From assembly GCF_902499175.1 (NCBI RefSeq), contig NZ_CABVQC010000030.1, forward strand, positions 1 through 64,000: a stretch of 64,000 bases of DNA. Reading direction: 5' to 3'. Shown one piece after another: positions 7,380 through 15,756 of the stretch. The position numbers and the translations under genes are program-made. Source of the stretch: Burkholderia aenigmatica (GTDB lineage: Bacteria > Pseudomonadota > Gammaproteobacteria > Burkholderiales > Burkholderiaceae). Numbering within the stretch: the stretch's first letter is position 1; the number at the start of each line of letters is the position of its first letter. The notes under the pieces were generated by a model that saw only the letters and a program-made list of their open reading frames with translations, searched no databases and was not told where the DNA came from.

Positions 7380-8159
7380 TCAGAACTTGTAGGTCGCGCC
7401 CACGATGCCGTAGTAGTTGCTGCGCGACTGGACGATCGGGCTGTCGCCGTAGCGGCCGAGCAGCCGCGTCACGCCGCCGGTCGCGAGCACGGACCAGTGC
7501 TGCGACAGGGTCCAGTTCCACGCGACCGCCATCGACGCACTGTCGATCCCGCCGCTCGTCGAATACGGCCGGAACCGGCTCGTCATCGACTGTGCGTCGG
7601 TCACGCCGTAGAACGTCTGCGTATAGCGCCCCGAGCCCGCATGCACGGTGCCCGTCACGATGATCTCGTGCTGCGCGGTCTTGAACACCGGCACCGCGAG
7701 ATCCATGTGCCCCGACACGCCGCGCGACGTGTGCGTCACAGGGGTGTCGATCGTGACGCTCAGTTCCGCCGCGTTGAACAACGTCACGCCCGCGCGCACG
7801 CCGACCAGCACCGAGCCCGGAATCCGGCCCATGCCCTTCAGGTAGTCGGAGCCCGGCATGTCGAACCGGTTCTCGTCGGTGCGGCCCGCATCATAGCTCA
7901 CGGCCGCCGATACGAACGCGCCGTGCGGCAGGTCCAGCCGGTAGCCGGCGCCCTCGGTGCTGTCGATGAAGAAGCCGTTGCCGAACTTCGCGGAAAAGCC
8001 CGGCGCAACGACGCCGCGGTACTGGTTGCTGCCTTGATAGCGTGGCGCGAAACCGCCGCCGAGCGACAGCGAATACTGGTTTTCCGCGTGGGCGGCGGCG
8101 GCGAGGGTCAGGCCGGCGAGCGGCATGCAATAGCGGTAGCGGCGGAGTATTGGGCGCAC
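7380..8159 (-). CDS. MipA/OmpV-family outer-membrane protein
   Basis: About 259 residues from a GTG start. A signal peptide ends at AAAAHA before ENQYSLSLGGGFAPRYQGSN. Alternating beta-strand pattern, the NGFFIDSTEGAGYRLDLPHG segment and an aromatic C-terminus (GATYKF) mark the MipA/OmpV family of 10-12-strand barrels, which interact with murein enzymes or serve as surface proteins. The start is uncertain: GTG at 8159 gives a full signal peptide, while ATG at 8126 would leave a very short one. It is divergent from a two-component system across a region with phased repeats, suggesting direct control by that regulator. Confidence 0.85.
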   Translation of the reverse strand: MRPILRRYRYCMPLAGLTLAAAAHAENQYSLSLGGGFAPRYQGSNQYRGVVAPGFSAKFGNGFFIDSTEGAGYRLDLPHGAFVSAAVSYDAGRTDENRFDMPGSDYLKGMGRIPGSVLVGVRAGVTLFNAAELSVTIDTPVTHTSRGVSGHMDLAVPVFKTAQHEIIVTGTVHAGSGRYTQTFYGVTDAQSMTSRFRPYSTSGGIDSASMAVAWNWTLSQHWSVLATGGVTRLLGRYGDSPIVQSRSNYYGIVGATYKF

Positions 8160-8245
8160 AATATTGAGATAGTAGTGACGGAGCCCGCAGTCTAGGTGCC
8201 GCCCTGCGCCGAGACTGTCCTGAATCTTCGGGGAATCTGTGCTCA

Positions 8246-8270
8246 ATTGTGTTCGATTGTTCGAGATTGT
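8246..8270. promoter_or_regulatory. Three ATTGT repeats phased at exactly 10 bp
   Basis: ATTGT occurs at 8246, 8256 and 8266, each copy one helical turn from the next, with TTCG after the first two. They lie between the divergent mipA-like gene (start 8159) and the response-regulator gene (start 8371). Tandem direct half-sites of this spacing are how OmpR/PhoB-type dimers bind head to tail. This is a likely operator for the adjacent regulator. Confidence 0.5.
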
Positions 8271-8370
8271 CGTCCCGCTCCCCCGGCCGTCGGTGAGCCG
8301 GTAGAATTCGCGTGCCGCGCCGCACACCGGCTTGCCCGGATGTGAAGTGGCGCGTGCATCCGAGGAGACC

Positions 8371-9096
8371 ATGAACGAAGATCCGCTTAAATACCGCGTA
8401 CTGCTGATCGAGGACGACGACCGCCTTGCGCAGCTCGTCCGCGAATACCTCGACGGCTATGAATTCGCGGTGACGGTCGTCCGGCGCGGCGACCTCGCCG
8501 TCGCGGCGGTGCGCGAGCACCAGCCCGCCCTCGTGATACTCGACCTGATGCTGCCGAACCTCGACGGGATGGAGGTCTGCCGGCGCATCCGCGCGTTCAC
8601 CAACGTTCCCGTGCTGATCCTGACCGCGCGCGCGGACGTCTACGACCAGGTCGCGGGCCTCGAGACGGGCGCCGACGACTACGTGACGAAGCCGATCGAG
8701 CCGCGCGTGCTGGTCGCACGCGCCCGCGCACTGCTGCGCCGCGCGCAGCCGGCCGCCACCGAAGCACCCGTAGCCGCACCCGAAGCGCTCGTGTTCGGCG
8801 AGCTGGCGATCTCGCCGCCAAACCGCACCGTCACATGGCGGGGCGATCCGGTCGACCTGAAGACCGCCGAGTTCAACCTGCTGCTGATCCTTGCGCGCGC
8901 GGCCGGCACCGTGCTGAGCCGCGACGACATCCTGAAGCAGCTACGCGGGATCGAGTTCGACGGGCTCGACCGCTCGGTCGATTCCGGCATCTCGAAGCTG
9001 CGCCGCCGCTTCGAGGATGCGTCGTCGGAGCCGCACAAGATCAAGACGATCTGGGGCCGCGGCTACCTGTTCAGCCCTTCTGCGTGGGACGAATAA
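8371..9096 (+). CDS. OmpR-family response regulator (RstA-like)
   Basis: 241 residues. The receiver domain (residues 9-125) has the acidic pocket at 14-16 (IEDDD), phospho-acceptor Asp58 in LVILDLMLP, Thr85 and Lys107 in DDYVTKP. A winged-helix DNA-binding domain covers about 143-240 (VDLKTAEFNLLLILARAAGT, then IKTIWGRGYLFSP). The ATG at 8371 is chosen because GAGGAG precedes it by five bases. The kinase gene begins directly after the stop, so the two are coupled. Like RstA, it should be phosphorylated by the adjacent kinase and act on envelope genes. The divergent MipA/OmpV gene is the obvious first target. Confidence 0.93.
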   Translation: MNEDPLKYRVLLIEDDDRLAQLVREYLDGYEFAVTVVRRGDLAVAAVREHQPALVILDLMLPNLDGMEVCRRIRAFTNVPVLILTARADVYDQVAGLETGADDYVTKPIEPRVLVARARALLRRAQPAATEAPVAAPEALVFGELAISPPNRTVTWRGDPVDLKTAEFNLLLILARAAGTVLSRDDILKQLRGIEFDGLDRSVDSGISKLRRRFEDASSEPHKIKTIWGRGYLFSPSAWDE

Positions 9097-10473
9097 ATGC
9101 TCCGCCCGTTGATTCGGCTGTACCTCGTCGTCATCCTGTTCGTCGCCGCGTCGATCCTGTTCATCCAGCTGTCGTTCGACCGGATCTTCTACGATCGCAG
9201 CGCGCAGGCGCAGCGCGACTCGTTGACAACTTATGCGTTCGTGCTCAACGACTACCTCGAACGCCATCCGGGCGCGCAGCGCGAGCTTGCGTTGCGCGAG
9301 CTCGCGAAACACGGCAACGAAGGGTTCGGCTTCCTGTCGATGACCGCCGCCCGTGCGCAATTGAGCGGCACGCCGCTGCGCGATCTCAATGCCGGCCGAA
9401 TTGCGATCAGCTATAACGGCAAGGATTACTACATGCCGCTCGCGGATGGGTCGGTCCTGCATGCGCGGCCGATCGAAGCGTCCGATCTCGACATCCGGAT
9501 CTATGCGTACCTGCTGCTCGCGCTCGGCACGCTGTTCGCGGTAGTGCTGTGGATTCACTATCACTGGCGCGACCTGCGCAAGCTGCAGGATGCCGCACGC
9601 GCATTCGGCGCCGGCACGCTGTCGACACGTGTGAAGTTGTCGGGCAAGTCGAACATCTACGAACTGTCGCAACAGTTCAACGACATGGCCGAGCGCATCG
9701 AGGCATCGATCAAGCAGCAGCGCGAAATGATGCACGGCATCTCGCACGAACTGAAGACGCCGCTCGCGCGGCTCGAATTCGGGCTCGCGCTGCTCGCCGA
9801 GCCTGACGAAACGGGACGGATGCGCGAACGCCGCGACGCGCTGCGGCGCGACGTGCGCGAACTCGACGAGCTCGTCACCGAGCTGCTGACGATCGGCCGG
9901 CTCGAACAGGGCGCGAGCGAGCTCGCGCCGATGGAAGTCGTCGTCGATGCGCTGATCGACAGCGTCGCCGGCAACGTCGCAAACGACATCGCCGATCGCG
10001 GCATCTCGCTCGACGTGTCGACGCTCGATGCACCCGCCGCCCACGTGTGCGACCCGAAGCTGGTCGCCCGCGCATTGCTGAACCTGATCCGTAACGGCGC
10101 GCGCTACGCGTCGCGCACGGTGCTGCTCGCCGCCGAGAGCGACGCGTCCGGCGCGCTCGTACTGAGTGTCGACGACGATGGCCCCGGCATTCCGGCCGCC
10201 GAACGCGCCCGCGTGTTCGAACCGTTCCAGCGGCTCGACTCCAGCCGCGACCGGCAGACCGGCGGCTTCGGGCTCGGACTCGCGATCGTGCGGCGGGTCG
10301 CACAAGTACATGGCGGTGACGTGCGGCTCGAGGATTCGCCGCTCGGCGGCGCACGCTTCGTGATCACGCTGCCCGCGCGAACGGTGCCCGACAATCTGTT
10401 CGACATGCCGGGCGCCCTCGCCCATGCCGACGCATTCGGCGGCAGCGCGGGCATGGCCATCCCGCGGCAATGA
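9097..10473 (+). CDS. Sensor histidine kinase (RstB-like)
   Basis: 458 residues. Transmembrane segments lie at about 8-27 and 137-155, enclosing a periplasmic sensor of about 110 residues. A HAMP domain follows. The HisKA domain has the phospho-accepting His217 in HGISHELKTPLARL. The ATPase domain carries the N box (LLNLIRNGARYA), G1 (DDDGPGIP) and G2 (GGFGLGLAIVRR). The overall plan and the HWRDLRKLQDAARAFGAG linker resemble E. coli RstB. It starts immediately after the response-regulator stop codon. The C-terminal 35 residues beyond the ATPase domain are not conserved in the family as I know it. The signal sensed is unknown. Confidence 0.92.
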   Translation: MLRPLIRLYLVVILFVAASILFIQLSFDRIFYDRSAQAQRDSLTTYAFVLNDYLERHPGAQRELALRELAKHGNEGFGFLSMTAARAQLSGTPLRDLNAGRIAISYNGKDYYMPLADGSVLHARPIEASDLDIRIYAYLLLALGTLFAVVLWIHYHWRDLRKLQDAARAFGAGTLSTRVKLSGKSNIYELSQQFNDMAERIEASIKQQREMMHGISHELKTPLARLEFGLALLAEPDETGRMRERRDALRRDVRELDELVTELLTIGRLEQGASELAPMEVVVDALIDSVAGNVANDIADRGISLDVSTLDAPAAHVCDPKLVARALLNLIRNGARYASRTVLLAAESDASGALVLSVDDDGPGIPAAERARVFEPFQRLDSSRDRQTGGFGLGLAIVRRVAQVHGGDVRLEDSPLGGARFVITLPARTVPDNLFDMPGALAHADAFGGSAGMAIPRQ

Positions 10474-10553
10474 CGCGCGCGGCAGGCACCCTCGCTGCCC
10501 TCGCCTGACCGCTCGACTGTCCGGACGCCTGCCGCCGGTGTGAGCAACGCCGC

Positions 10554-11594
10554 TCAGCTGCGGCGCAGCAACGCGACGAAGAACAGGCTGCCGAACATCG
10601 CGGTCACGATCCCGATCGGCAGATCTTCCGGCGCCGCGAGCGTGCGGGCGGCCACATCGGCCCAGACGAGCAGGATCGCGCCGGTCAGCGCGGCCACCGG
10701 CAGCAGCCTGCCGTGCTCGGCGCCGACGACGCGACGGCACAGATGCGGCGTCACGAGCCCGACGAAGCCGATCGCGCCGCTCACCGCCACCATCGCCCCC
10801 GTCGCGAACGACGCGACGACGAAGACCTCGCGCCGCATCCGCGCGCTCGGCACGCCAAGCGCGGCCGCGGCAGCATCGCCCGACATCAGCGCATTCAGTT
10901 CGCGCCGGCGCGCGTACAACGCGCCGCCGGCGAGCACCGCGCACACGGCCGGCACCGGCAGCAGATCCCAGCGCGCGAGCCCGACGCCGCCAAGCATCCA
11001 GAACAGCACCGACGATGCGGCGCGCTGGTCGCCGAGATACAGCAGCAGGTTGCCGAACGCGGCCATCATGAACGACACCGAGACGCCCGCGAGCAGCAGC
11101 CGGTCCGATTCGAGCCGGCCGCGCCGGTAAGCGAGCGCGACGACGCAGGCGGTCGCTGCGAGCGCCCCCGCGAAGGCCGCGGCCGACAGCGTGAACGGGC
11201 CAAATGCCGCACCGGCCATCACGGTGACCGCGACGGCGCCGAGCATCGCGCCCGCGCTCACGCCGAGCAGGTGCGGATCGGCCAGGCGATTCGCGGTCGC
11301 CGCCTGCAGCGCGACGCCGACGGCGGCCAGCGTCGCGCCGACGATCGCGGCCAGCAGCGCGCGCGGCATCCGGATCAGCCAGACGATGCTGTCGTCGCCC
11401 GCCCCCGCCGCGAACGCGCCGGCCTCGCCGAACGCCGACACGATGTGCGTGGCGACGATCCGCACCGCGGCCGGCATCGCGATCGGCGCCGGCCCGAACG
11501 CGGCCGACGCGACGATCGACACGACCAGCAGCAGCGCCAGCACCGGCAGCACCACGCGCACGCCGGGCCGCGACGCACGCACGGGCACGCTCAT
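10554..11594 (-). CDS. FecCD-type ABC transporter permease
   Basis: 346 residues, hydrophobic with about ten membrane helices. FecCD/BtuC signatures include IRMPRALLAAIVGATLAAVG near residue 75, LADPHLLGVSAGA, and the C-terminal GFVGLVTPHLCRRVVG, which contacts the ATPase, followed by LPIGIVTAMFGSLFF. It is the inner-membrane channel for iron-siderophore, cobalamin or related chelates. The ATG overlaps the stop of the binding-protein gene as ATGA. It is the last gene of a four-gene operon and converges on the sensor-kinase gene. Only one permease gene is present, so a homodimer as in BtuC is expected. Confidence 0.92.
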   Translation of the reverse strand: MSVPVRASRPGVRVVLPVLALLLVVSIVASAAFGPAPIAMPAAVRIVATHIVSAFGEAGAFAAGAGDDSIVWLIRMPRALLAAIVGATLAAVGVALQAATANRLADPHLLGVSAGAMLGAVAVTVMAGAAFGPFTLSAAAFAGALAATACVVALAYRRGRLESDRLLLAGVSVSFMMAAFGNLLLYLGDQRAASSVLFWMLGGVGLARWDLLPVPAVCAVLAGGALYARRRELNALMSGDAAAAALGVPSARMRREVFVVASFATGAMVAVSGAIGFVGLVTPHLCRRVVGAEHGRLLPVAALTGAILLVWADVAARTLAAPEDLPIGIVTAMFGSLFFVALLRRS

Positions 11595-12601
11595 CGCGCC
11601 GGCCCCGCGAACGCGGCCGGATACAGCGCGCGCGCCAGCGTCTCGACGGCCGCGACGTTCTCGGGGCCCGGCGTCGCCGCATCGTACGGAATCACGATGA
11701 AGCGCCTGTCGCGGATCGCAGCCACCCGCGCGAGCGAAGGCTGGCTCAGCAGGAACTGCTGCTTCTGCGCCGCCGTCACGGCCGAATAGTCGACGATCAC
11801 GATCACCTGCGGATCGCGCGCAACCACGCTTTCCCAGCTCACCTGCGTCCAGCTGCGCGGCAGATCGGCCATCACGTTGCGTGCCCCGGCCGCCGCCAGC
11901 AGCGCGGTCGGCATCGCGAGCCCGCCGGTCGTCATCGGCTTGTCGGTGCCGCTGTCGTAGACGAACACGCGCAGCGGCTCGGGATGCCCGATCGCACGCG
12001 ATACCGCCGCGAGACGCGCACGCATCGCGGCGACGACCTGCGCGGCGCGCGCGTCGACGCCGAAGATCCGGCCGAGATTGTTCAGGTCGCGGAACACGTC
12101 GTCGAACGACGCGGCCGCCTGCTTCATCACGTGCGAACACGATTCGGTCAGCTCGTACGTGCGGATGCCGAACGGGGCAAGCGTCGCGGGCGTCACCGGG
12201 CCGCCGACATGCATCCCGTAGTTCCAGCCCGCAAGATAGAAGTCGGCACGCGCGGCCGCCAGCACCTCGAGCGACGGATACTGGCTCGCCAGTTCGGGCA
12301 CGCCGCGCAGCGCGTCGCGCACGCGCGCGGTGCCCGTCTTCCAGCCGCCGATGCCGGTGTAGCCGACGAGCCGGTCCTTCAGGCCAAGCACGAGCATCAT
12401 CTCGGTCAGGTTCACGTCGTTGCTCACCGCGCGCGTCGGCGCGCGCTCGAACGTCACGTCGCGATCGCAACTGCGCACGGTAACGGGATAGGCCCCCGCC
12501 TGAACGGCTGCGCAGCCGAGCACGGTCGCGGCAACCAGCCGGCGGGATACGGACGACAACGACAAGGCGGAGGACAAGACAGGAAGCGGCATGGCGGTCA
12601 T
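11591..12601 (-). CDS. Periplasmic chelate-binding protein of ABC transporter
   Basis: 336 residues. A signal peptide ends around VQAGA, before YPVTVRSCDRDVTFERAP. The class III binding-protein fold is indicated by the AVSNDVNLTEMMLVLGLKDR motif, a long central helix and the C-terminal RDRRFIVIPYDA. Relatives are annotated for iron chelates, and one branch as F420-0 transporters. The ligand here cannot be read from sequence. The start at 12601 is chosen because it overlaps the ATPase stop as ATGA; MPLP at 12592 is an alternative. Second gene after the ATPase in the receptor operon. Confidence 0.9.
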   Translation of the reverse strand: MTAMPLPVLSSALSLSSVSRRLVAATVLGCAAVQAGAYPVTVRSCDRDVTFERAPTRAVSNDVNLTEMMLVLGLKDRLVGYTGIGGWKTGTARVRDALRGVPELASQYPSLEVLAAARADFYLAGWNYGMHVGGPVTPATLAPFGIRTYELTESCSHVMKQAAASFDDVFRDLNNLGRIFGVDARAAQVVAAMRARLAAVSRAIGHPEPLRVFVYDSGTDKPMTTGGLAMPTALLAAAGARNVMADLPRSWTQVSWESVVARDPQVIVIVDYSAVTAAQKQQFLLSQPSLARVAAIRDRRFIVIPYDAATPGPENVAAVETLARALYPAAFAGPAR

Positions 12602-13365
12602 TCCGGATGAAGCGGCGTAATGCGCGGCCGGCCCGTGACGGGATGGCGATCGACGAGCGCGGCGACACCGAACACGTCGCGCAGCAGCGCTTCGGTCAGC
12701 ACGTCGGCCGGCGTGCCCGATGCGACGATCCGGCCATGCGCGAGCACGTGGAGCCGGTCGCAATACGCGGCCGCGAGATTGAGGTCGTGAATCGTGGCGA
12801 GCGTCGCGATGCCGAGGCGCCGCACGCGCGCGAGCAGTTCGAGCTGATGGCGCAGGTCGAGGTGGTTGGTCGGTTCGTCGAGCAGCAGCAATTCAGGCTG
12901 CTGCGCGAGCGCGCGGGCCAGCAGCGCGCGCTGCTTCTCGCCGCCCGACAGCGACGCGAAGCGTTGCGCACGGCGCTCGACGAGGCCGACGTCGTGCAGT
13001 GCGGATTCGACGATCCGGCGATCGTCCGCCGACTCCGCATCGAACGGCCGCAGGTGCGGCGTGCGCCCCATGCCGACCAGTTCGTCGACCGTCAGCCCGA
13101 AATCGTCCGGCGTCTCCTGCTGCAGCACCGCGATGCGTTGCGCGACCGCGCGCGGCCGCATGCGCCACACGTCCTGCGCGTCGAGCGCGACACGGCCGGC
13201 ATCGGGCCGTGCGTAACGGAACACGCAGCGCAGCAGGCTCGTCTTGCCGCTGCCGTTCGGGCCGACCAGCCCGACGAACTCGCCTTCGGCCACGCTCAGC
13301 GTGACCGAATCGAGCACGGTGATCGCGCCGCCGGGCGACCAGCTCACGCGTTCGATGTCGAGCAT
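12598..13365 (-). CDS. ABC transporter ATP-binding protein (FecE/BtuD type)
   Basis: 255 residues. Walker A is GPNGSGKTS near residue 37, the Q-loop is in VLQQETPDDFG, the signature is SLSGGEKQRALLARAL, Walker B is LLLLDEPTNHLD and the H-loop is TIHDLN. It energises uptake through the downstream FecCD-type permease. ATG at 13365 is used; GTG at 13374 is an alternative three codons upstream. Neither has a strong ribosome-binding site. The gene begins 29 bp after the receptor stop, and its own stop overlaps the binding-protein start, so translation of the transporter genes is coupled. Confidence 0.93.
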   Translation of the reverse strand: MLDIERVSWSPGGAITVLDSVTLSVAEGEFVGLVGPNGSGKTSLLRCVFRYARPDAGRVALDAQDVWRMRPRAVAQRIAVLQQETPDDFGLTVDELVGMGRTPHLRPFDAESADDRRIVESALHDVGLVERRAQRFASLSGGEKQRALLARALAQQPELLLLDEPTNHLDLRHQLELLARVRRLGIATLATIHDLNLAAAYCDRLHVLAHGRIVASGTPADVLTEALLRDVFGVAALVDRHPVTGRPRITPLHPE

Positions 13366-13394
13366 GTGCGTCACGGGAGGCTCGTCGCGCCGCA

Positions 13395-15596
13395 CTAGAA
13401 GCGCATCGTCGCGACGAGCTCCGCCGAGCGCGACGGGCCGAGCAGCCATTGCTCGCCGCCGTTCGACGTCGTCACCGCATACGTGCGGTTCGCGAGATTG
13501 CGCAGGTACAGCGCCAGCTCGGTGCGCGACGTCGGCTGCCAGCGCAGCGACGCATCGAACACCGTGTACGACGGCACCTGCACGCGGTTCGCATCGTCGC
13601 CGTACGTCGCGCCGACGTAACGCACGCCCGCGTTCGCCTGCCAGCGCTCGGCAAACGCCCAGCCGAGCCACAGGTTTACAGTCTGCTGCGGCACGTTGGC
13701 CGGCGCATTGCCGGCGCGCGACACCGTCGCGCTACCCACCTTCTGGTTGAATTCGTCATAGCGCGCGCGCAGCAGCGCGACGTTCGCGTCGACCGTCCAG
13801 CCGTGCGGCAGCCGCGCGCCGCCCGTCAGCTCGATGCCGCGCGACGATTGCCGGCCGACCTGCTGGCGCAGCGCGGGATTGAACGGATCGGTGCTCAGCA
13901 GGTTGCGCTTCGTGATGTCGTACACGGCGAACGTCCAGTACGCGCGGCCGTCGAGCAGCGTCTGCTTGACGCCGGCTTCCCACTGTTCGCCGGTCGCGAG
14001 CCGGTAGTTCGCCTGCGACGCGGAGAGCGTCACGAGCGAGCCGAGCCCCTCCGCGCCCGTCGTGTACTGCGCATACGCGCTGAGTGTCGGCGCGACTTCG
14101 AACACGAAGCCCGTGCGCCAGCCGACGTTCGCGAAGCGCTTGTCGAAGCCCGCGCCGGTCGCCGCCTGCTCGCGGTTGAACGCGATGTGGTCGTAGCGCA
14201 GGCCGCTCACCCACGCGAGCCGCGGCAGCACTTCGAGCCGGTTCTCGGCGAACACCGCGACCTGCCGCGCCCGCGAGCTGAACTGCGGCACCGTCGGGTC
14301 GGGGCTCGTGAACACGCCGGGATCGAAGCCGTGCGCGGGCACCGTCGATTCGCCGCCGTACGGCGCATTGTTGGTGCCGCTGAACGTGATCTGGCTGAAT
14401 TCCGTGCCGACGACGAAGCGGTTCGCACGGCCGAACAGCGTGCCGTCGAAGCGTGCGCTCAGCCGATCGCCGATCTGCCGCTGGTGGTGGCCGATGTCGA
14501 GATAGTCGCTGCGCGTGACGAGACCCGTCGCGGCATCGAGCGCATACGATTCCGCATTGCGCCAGTGCCGGTTCGACGTCAGGTAGTAGAGCTGGTTGTC
14601 GATCGTCACGCCGGCCGTCGGCCGGTAGCTGGCCGACAGGCGCGTCCACTGGTCGTAGTAGGAAATCGTCGCATCGCCGACGTTGTAGTTGAGCTTGCGC
14701 AGCGTCGGATCGAGCACGCCGTTCGGCGCGGGCACGCCATAGTAGGTCGCCGGCATCTGGCGGCCGTAGTCGAAGTCGAGCGTCAACGTGAGCTTCGGGC
14801 TCACGTCGAACTTCAGCGCGCCGCCGACGGCCGTCGTATGCGTATCGGCCCGCTCGGCGAGGCCGTTCGCGCGTGCATCGCTGGCATAGAAGCGATACGA
14901 CAGCCGCGGGTCGAGCGCGCCCGTCGTGTCGAACGCGGCGCGCTTCGCACCGTCGAGGCCGACACCGACCTGCAGCGTCGTCTCGCGCGTGCGCTGCGGC
15001 CGCTTCGGCACCACGTTGACGACGCCGCCGATCGCCCCTTCGCCGTACAACACCGACGCCGGGCCGCGCAGCACCTCGATGCGCTCGACCGACCACGTAT
15101 CGAACGGGAACGTGATCGTGCCGGCGGCCGGCATCAGCCGCACGCCGTCGAGCAGCGTCATCACCGATTCCTGCCCGCCGAAGCCGCGCACGCTCAAGGC
15201 GGTACCCCCCGTGCCGGGCGCCATCGCGCTCGCGAACCCTGCAGTGCGCGTCACCGCATCGAGCACCGTGCGATCGCCGCGCGCGTCGATCGTGGCGGCC
15301 GTGACCGTCTCGACGCTCGCGGGCGTGTCGAGGCTCGCGAGCCCAAGCCGCGAGCCCGTTTCGAGCGGTTGCGTCAGCGGGTCGGCCGGTGCCGACTGCG
15401 CGCTGACGTTGATCGCCGGCAGCGCATGCCGCTCGTCCGGTGCGGGTGCGGCCGCTTCGGCGGCCATCGCGCCGGAGGTCGCCATCGCGCAACCCAGCAG
15501 GGTCGTGCAGCCGCGTGCGCGCCACGCGCGGGTGGGCCGGCGCGGCGCGGCAGCGTGCCGCTCCCCGCGCGCCGGGTTATATCTGGTGCTCGTCAC
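13395..15596 (-). CDS. TonB-dependent siderophore-type receptor
   Basis: About 733 residues from a GTG start. A signal peptide ends near AMAA-EAAAPAP. The plug domain (about 60-195) has PASVETVTAATIDARG, SVRGFGGQESVMTLLDGVRL and the VLRGPASVLYGEGAIGGVVN motif typical of FhuA/FpvA-like receptors. A 22-strand barrel follows, ending in a C-terminal Phe (ELVATMRF). No FecA-type signalling extension precedes the plug, so it is not the partner of the sigma factor at 219-728. It is first in an operon with ATPase, binding protein and permease. The GTG at 15596 is chosen because it gives a complete signal peptide. The ligand is unknown. Confidence 0.92.
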   Translation of the reverse strand: MTSTRYNPARGERHAAAPRRPTRAWRARGCTTLLGCAMATSGAMAAEAAAPAPDERHALPAINVSAQSAPADPLTQPLETGSRLGLASLDTPASVETVTAATIDARGDRTVLDAVTRTAGFASAMAPGTGGTALSVRGFGGQESVMTLLDGVRLMPAAGTITFPFDTWSVERIEVLRGPASVLYGEGAIGGVVNVVPKRPQRTRETTLQVGVGLDGAKRAAFDTTGALDPRLSYRFYASDARANGLAERADTHTTAVGGALKFDVSPKLTLTLDFDYGRQMPATYYGVPAPNGVLDPTLRKLNYNVGDATISYYDQWTRLSASYRPTAGVTIDNQLYYLTSNRHWRNAESYALDAATGLVTRSDYLDIGHHQRQIGDRLSARFDGTLFGRANRFVVGTEFSQITFSGTNNAPYGGESTVPAHGFDPGVFTSPDPTVPQFSSRARQVAVFAENRLEVLPRLAWVSGLRYDHIAFNREQAATGAGFDKRFANVGWRTGFVFEVAPTLSAYAQYTTGAEGLGSLVTLSASQANYRLATGEQWEAGVKQTLLDGRAYWTFAVYDITKRNLLSTDPFNPALRQQVGRQSSRGIELTGGARLPHGWTVDANVALLRARYDEFNQKVGSATVSRAGNAPANVPQQTVNLWLGWAFAERWQANAGVRYVGATYGDDANRVQVPSYTVFDASLRWQPTSRTELALYLRNLANRTYAVTTSNGGEQWLLGPSRSAELVATMRF

Positions 15597-15688
15597 GTCG
15601 TATCGATCTTCGTTTGGCGTCGTCGCACGCGGCCGCACCCGGTAGCCCGGGCGGCCAGCGACGCAAAACGTCAGATGATACAAAATAT

Positions 15689-15719
15689 CAACCTGATTCG
15701 TCAGGAATTTGTCAGGTTG
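15689..15719 (-). promoter_or_regulatory. Inverted repeat upstream of the TonB receptor
   Basis: CAACCTGA (15689-15696) and TCAGGTTG (15712-15719) are perfect 8-bp arms around a 15-base spacer. A second nested pair, CCTGA/TCAGG, lies within 15692-15705. On the minus strand, TATCAT follows. The site is about 95-125 bp upstream of the receptor start and does not resemble a Fur box or cobalamin riboswitch. It is a candidate operator for the uptake operon. Confidence 0.5.
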
Positions 15720-15725
15720 TGCCGG

Positions 15726-15744
15726 CCGCCCTGCCGACGGGCGG
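15726..15744 (-). terminator. Hairpin after the MetA-type channel gene
   Basis: CCGCCC and GGGCGG pair around a 7-base loop, 13 bp beyond the stop codon at 15757 on the minus strand. There is no clear T-run, so its strength is uncertain. Confidence 0.45.
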
Positions 15745-15756
15745 CGCGCGCCGCGT

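Noticed and set aside
8941..11682. Very long open frame (913 codons) on the minus strand
   Set aside because: Its left part lies antisense to the response-regulator and kinase genes and its right part overlaps the permease gene in another frame. Composition is Arg/Ala-rich without motifs; it is a shadow of high-GC coding DNA.
15597..15756. Possible cobalamin riboswitch or Fur box before the TonB receptor
   Set aside because: No B12-box core and no Fur-like 19-mer; only the CAACCTGA inverted repeat is present.
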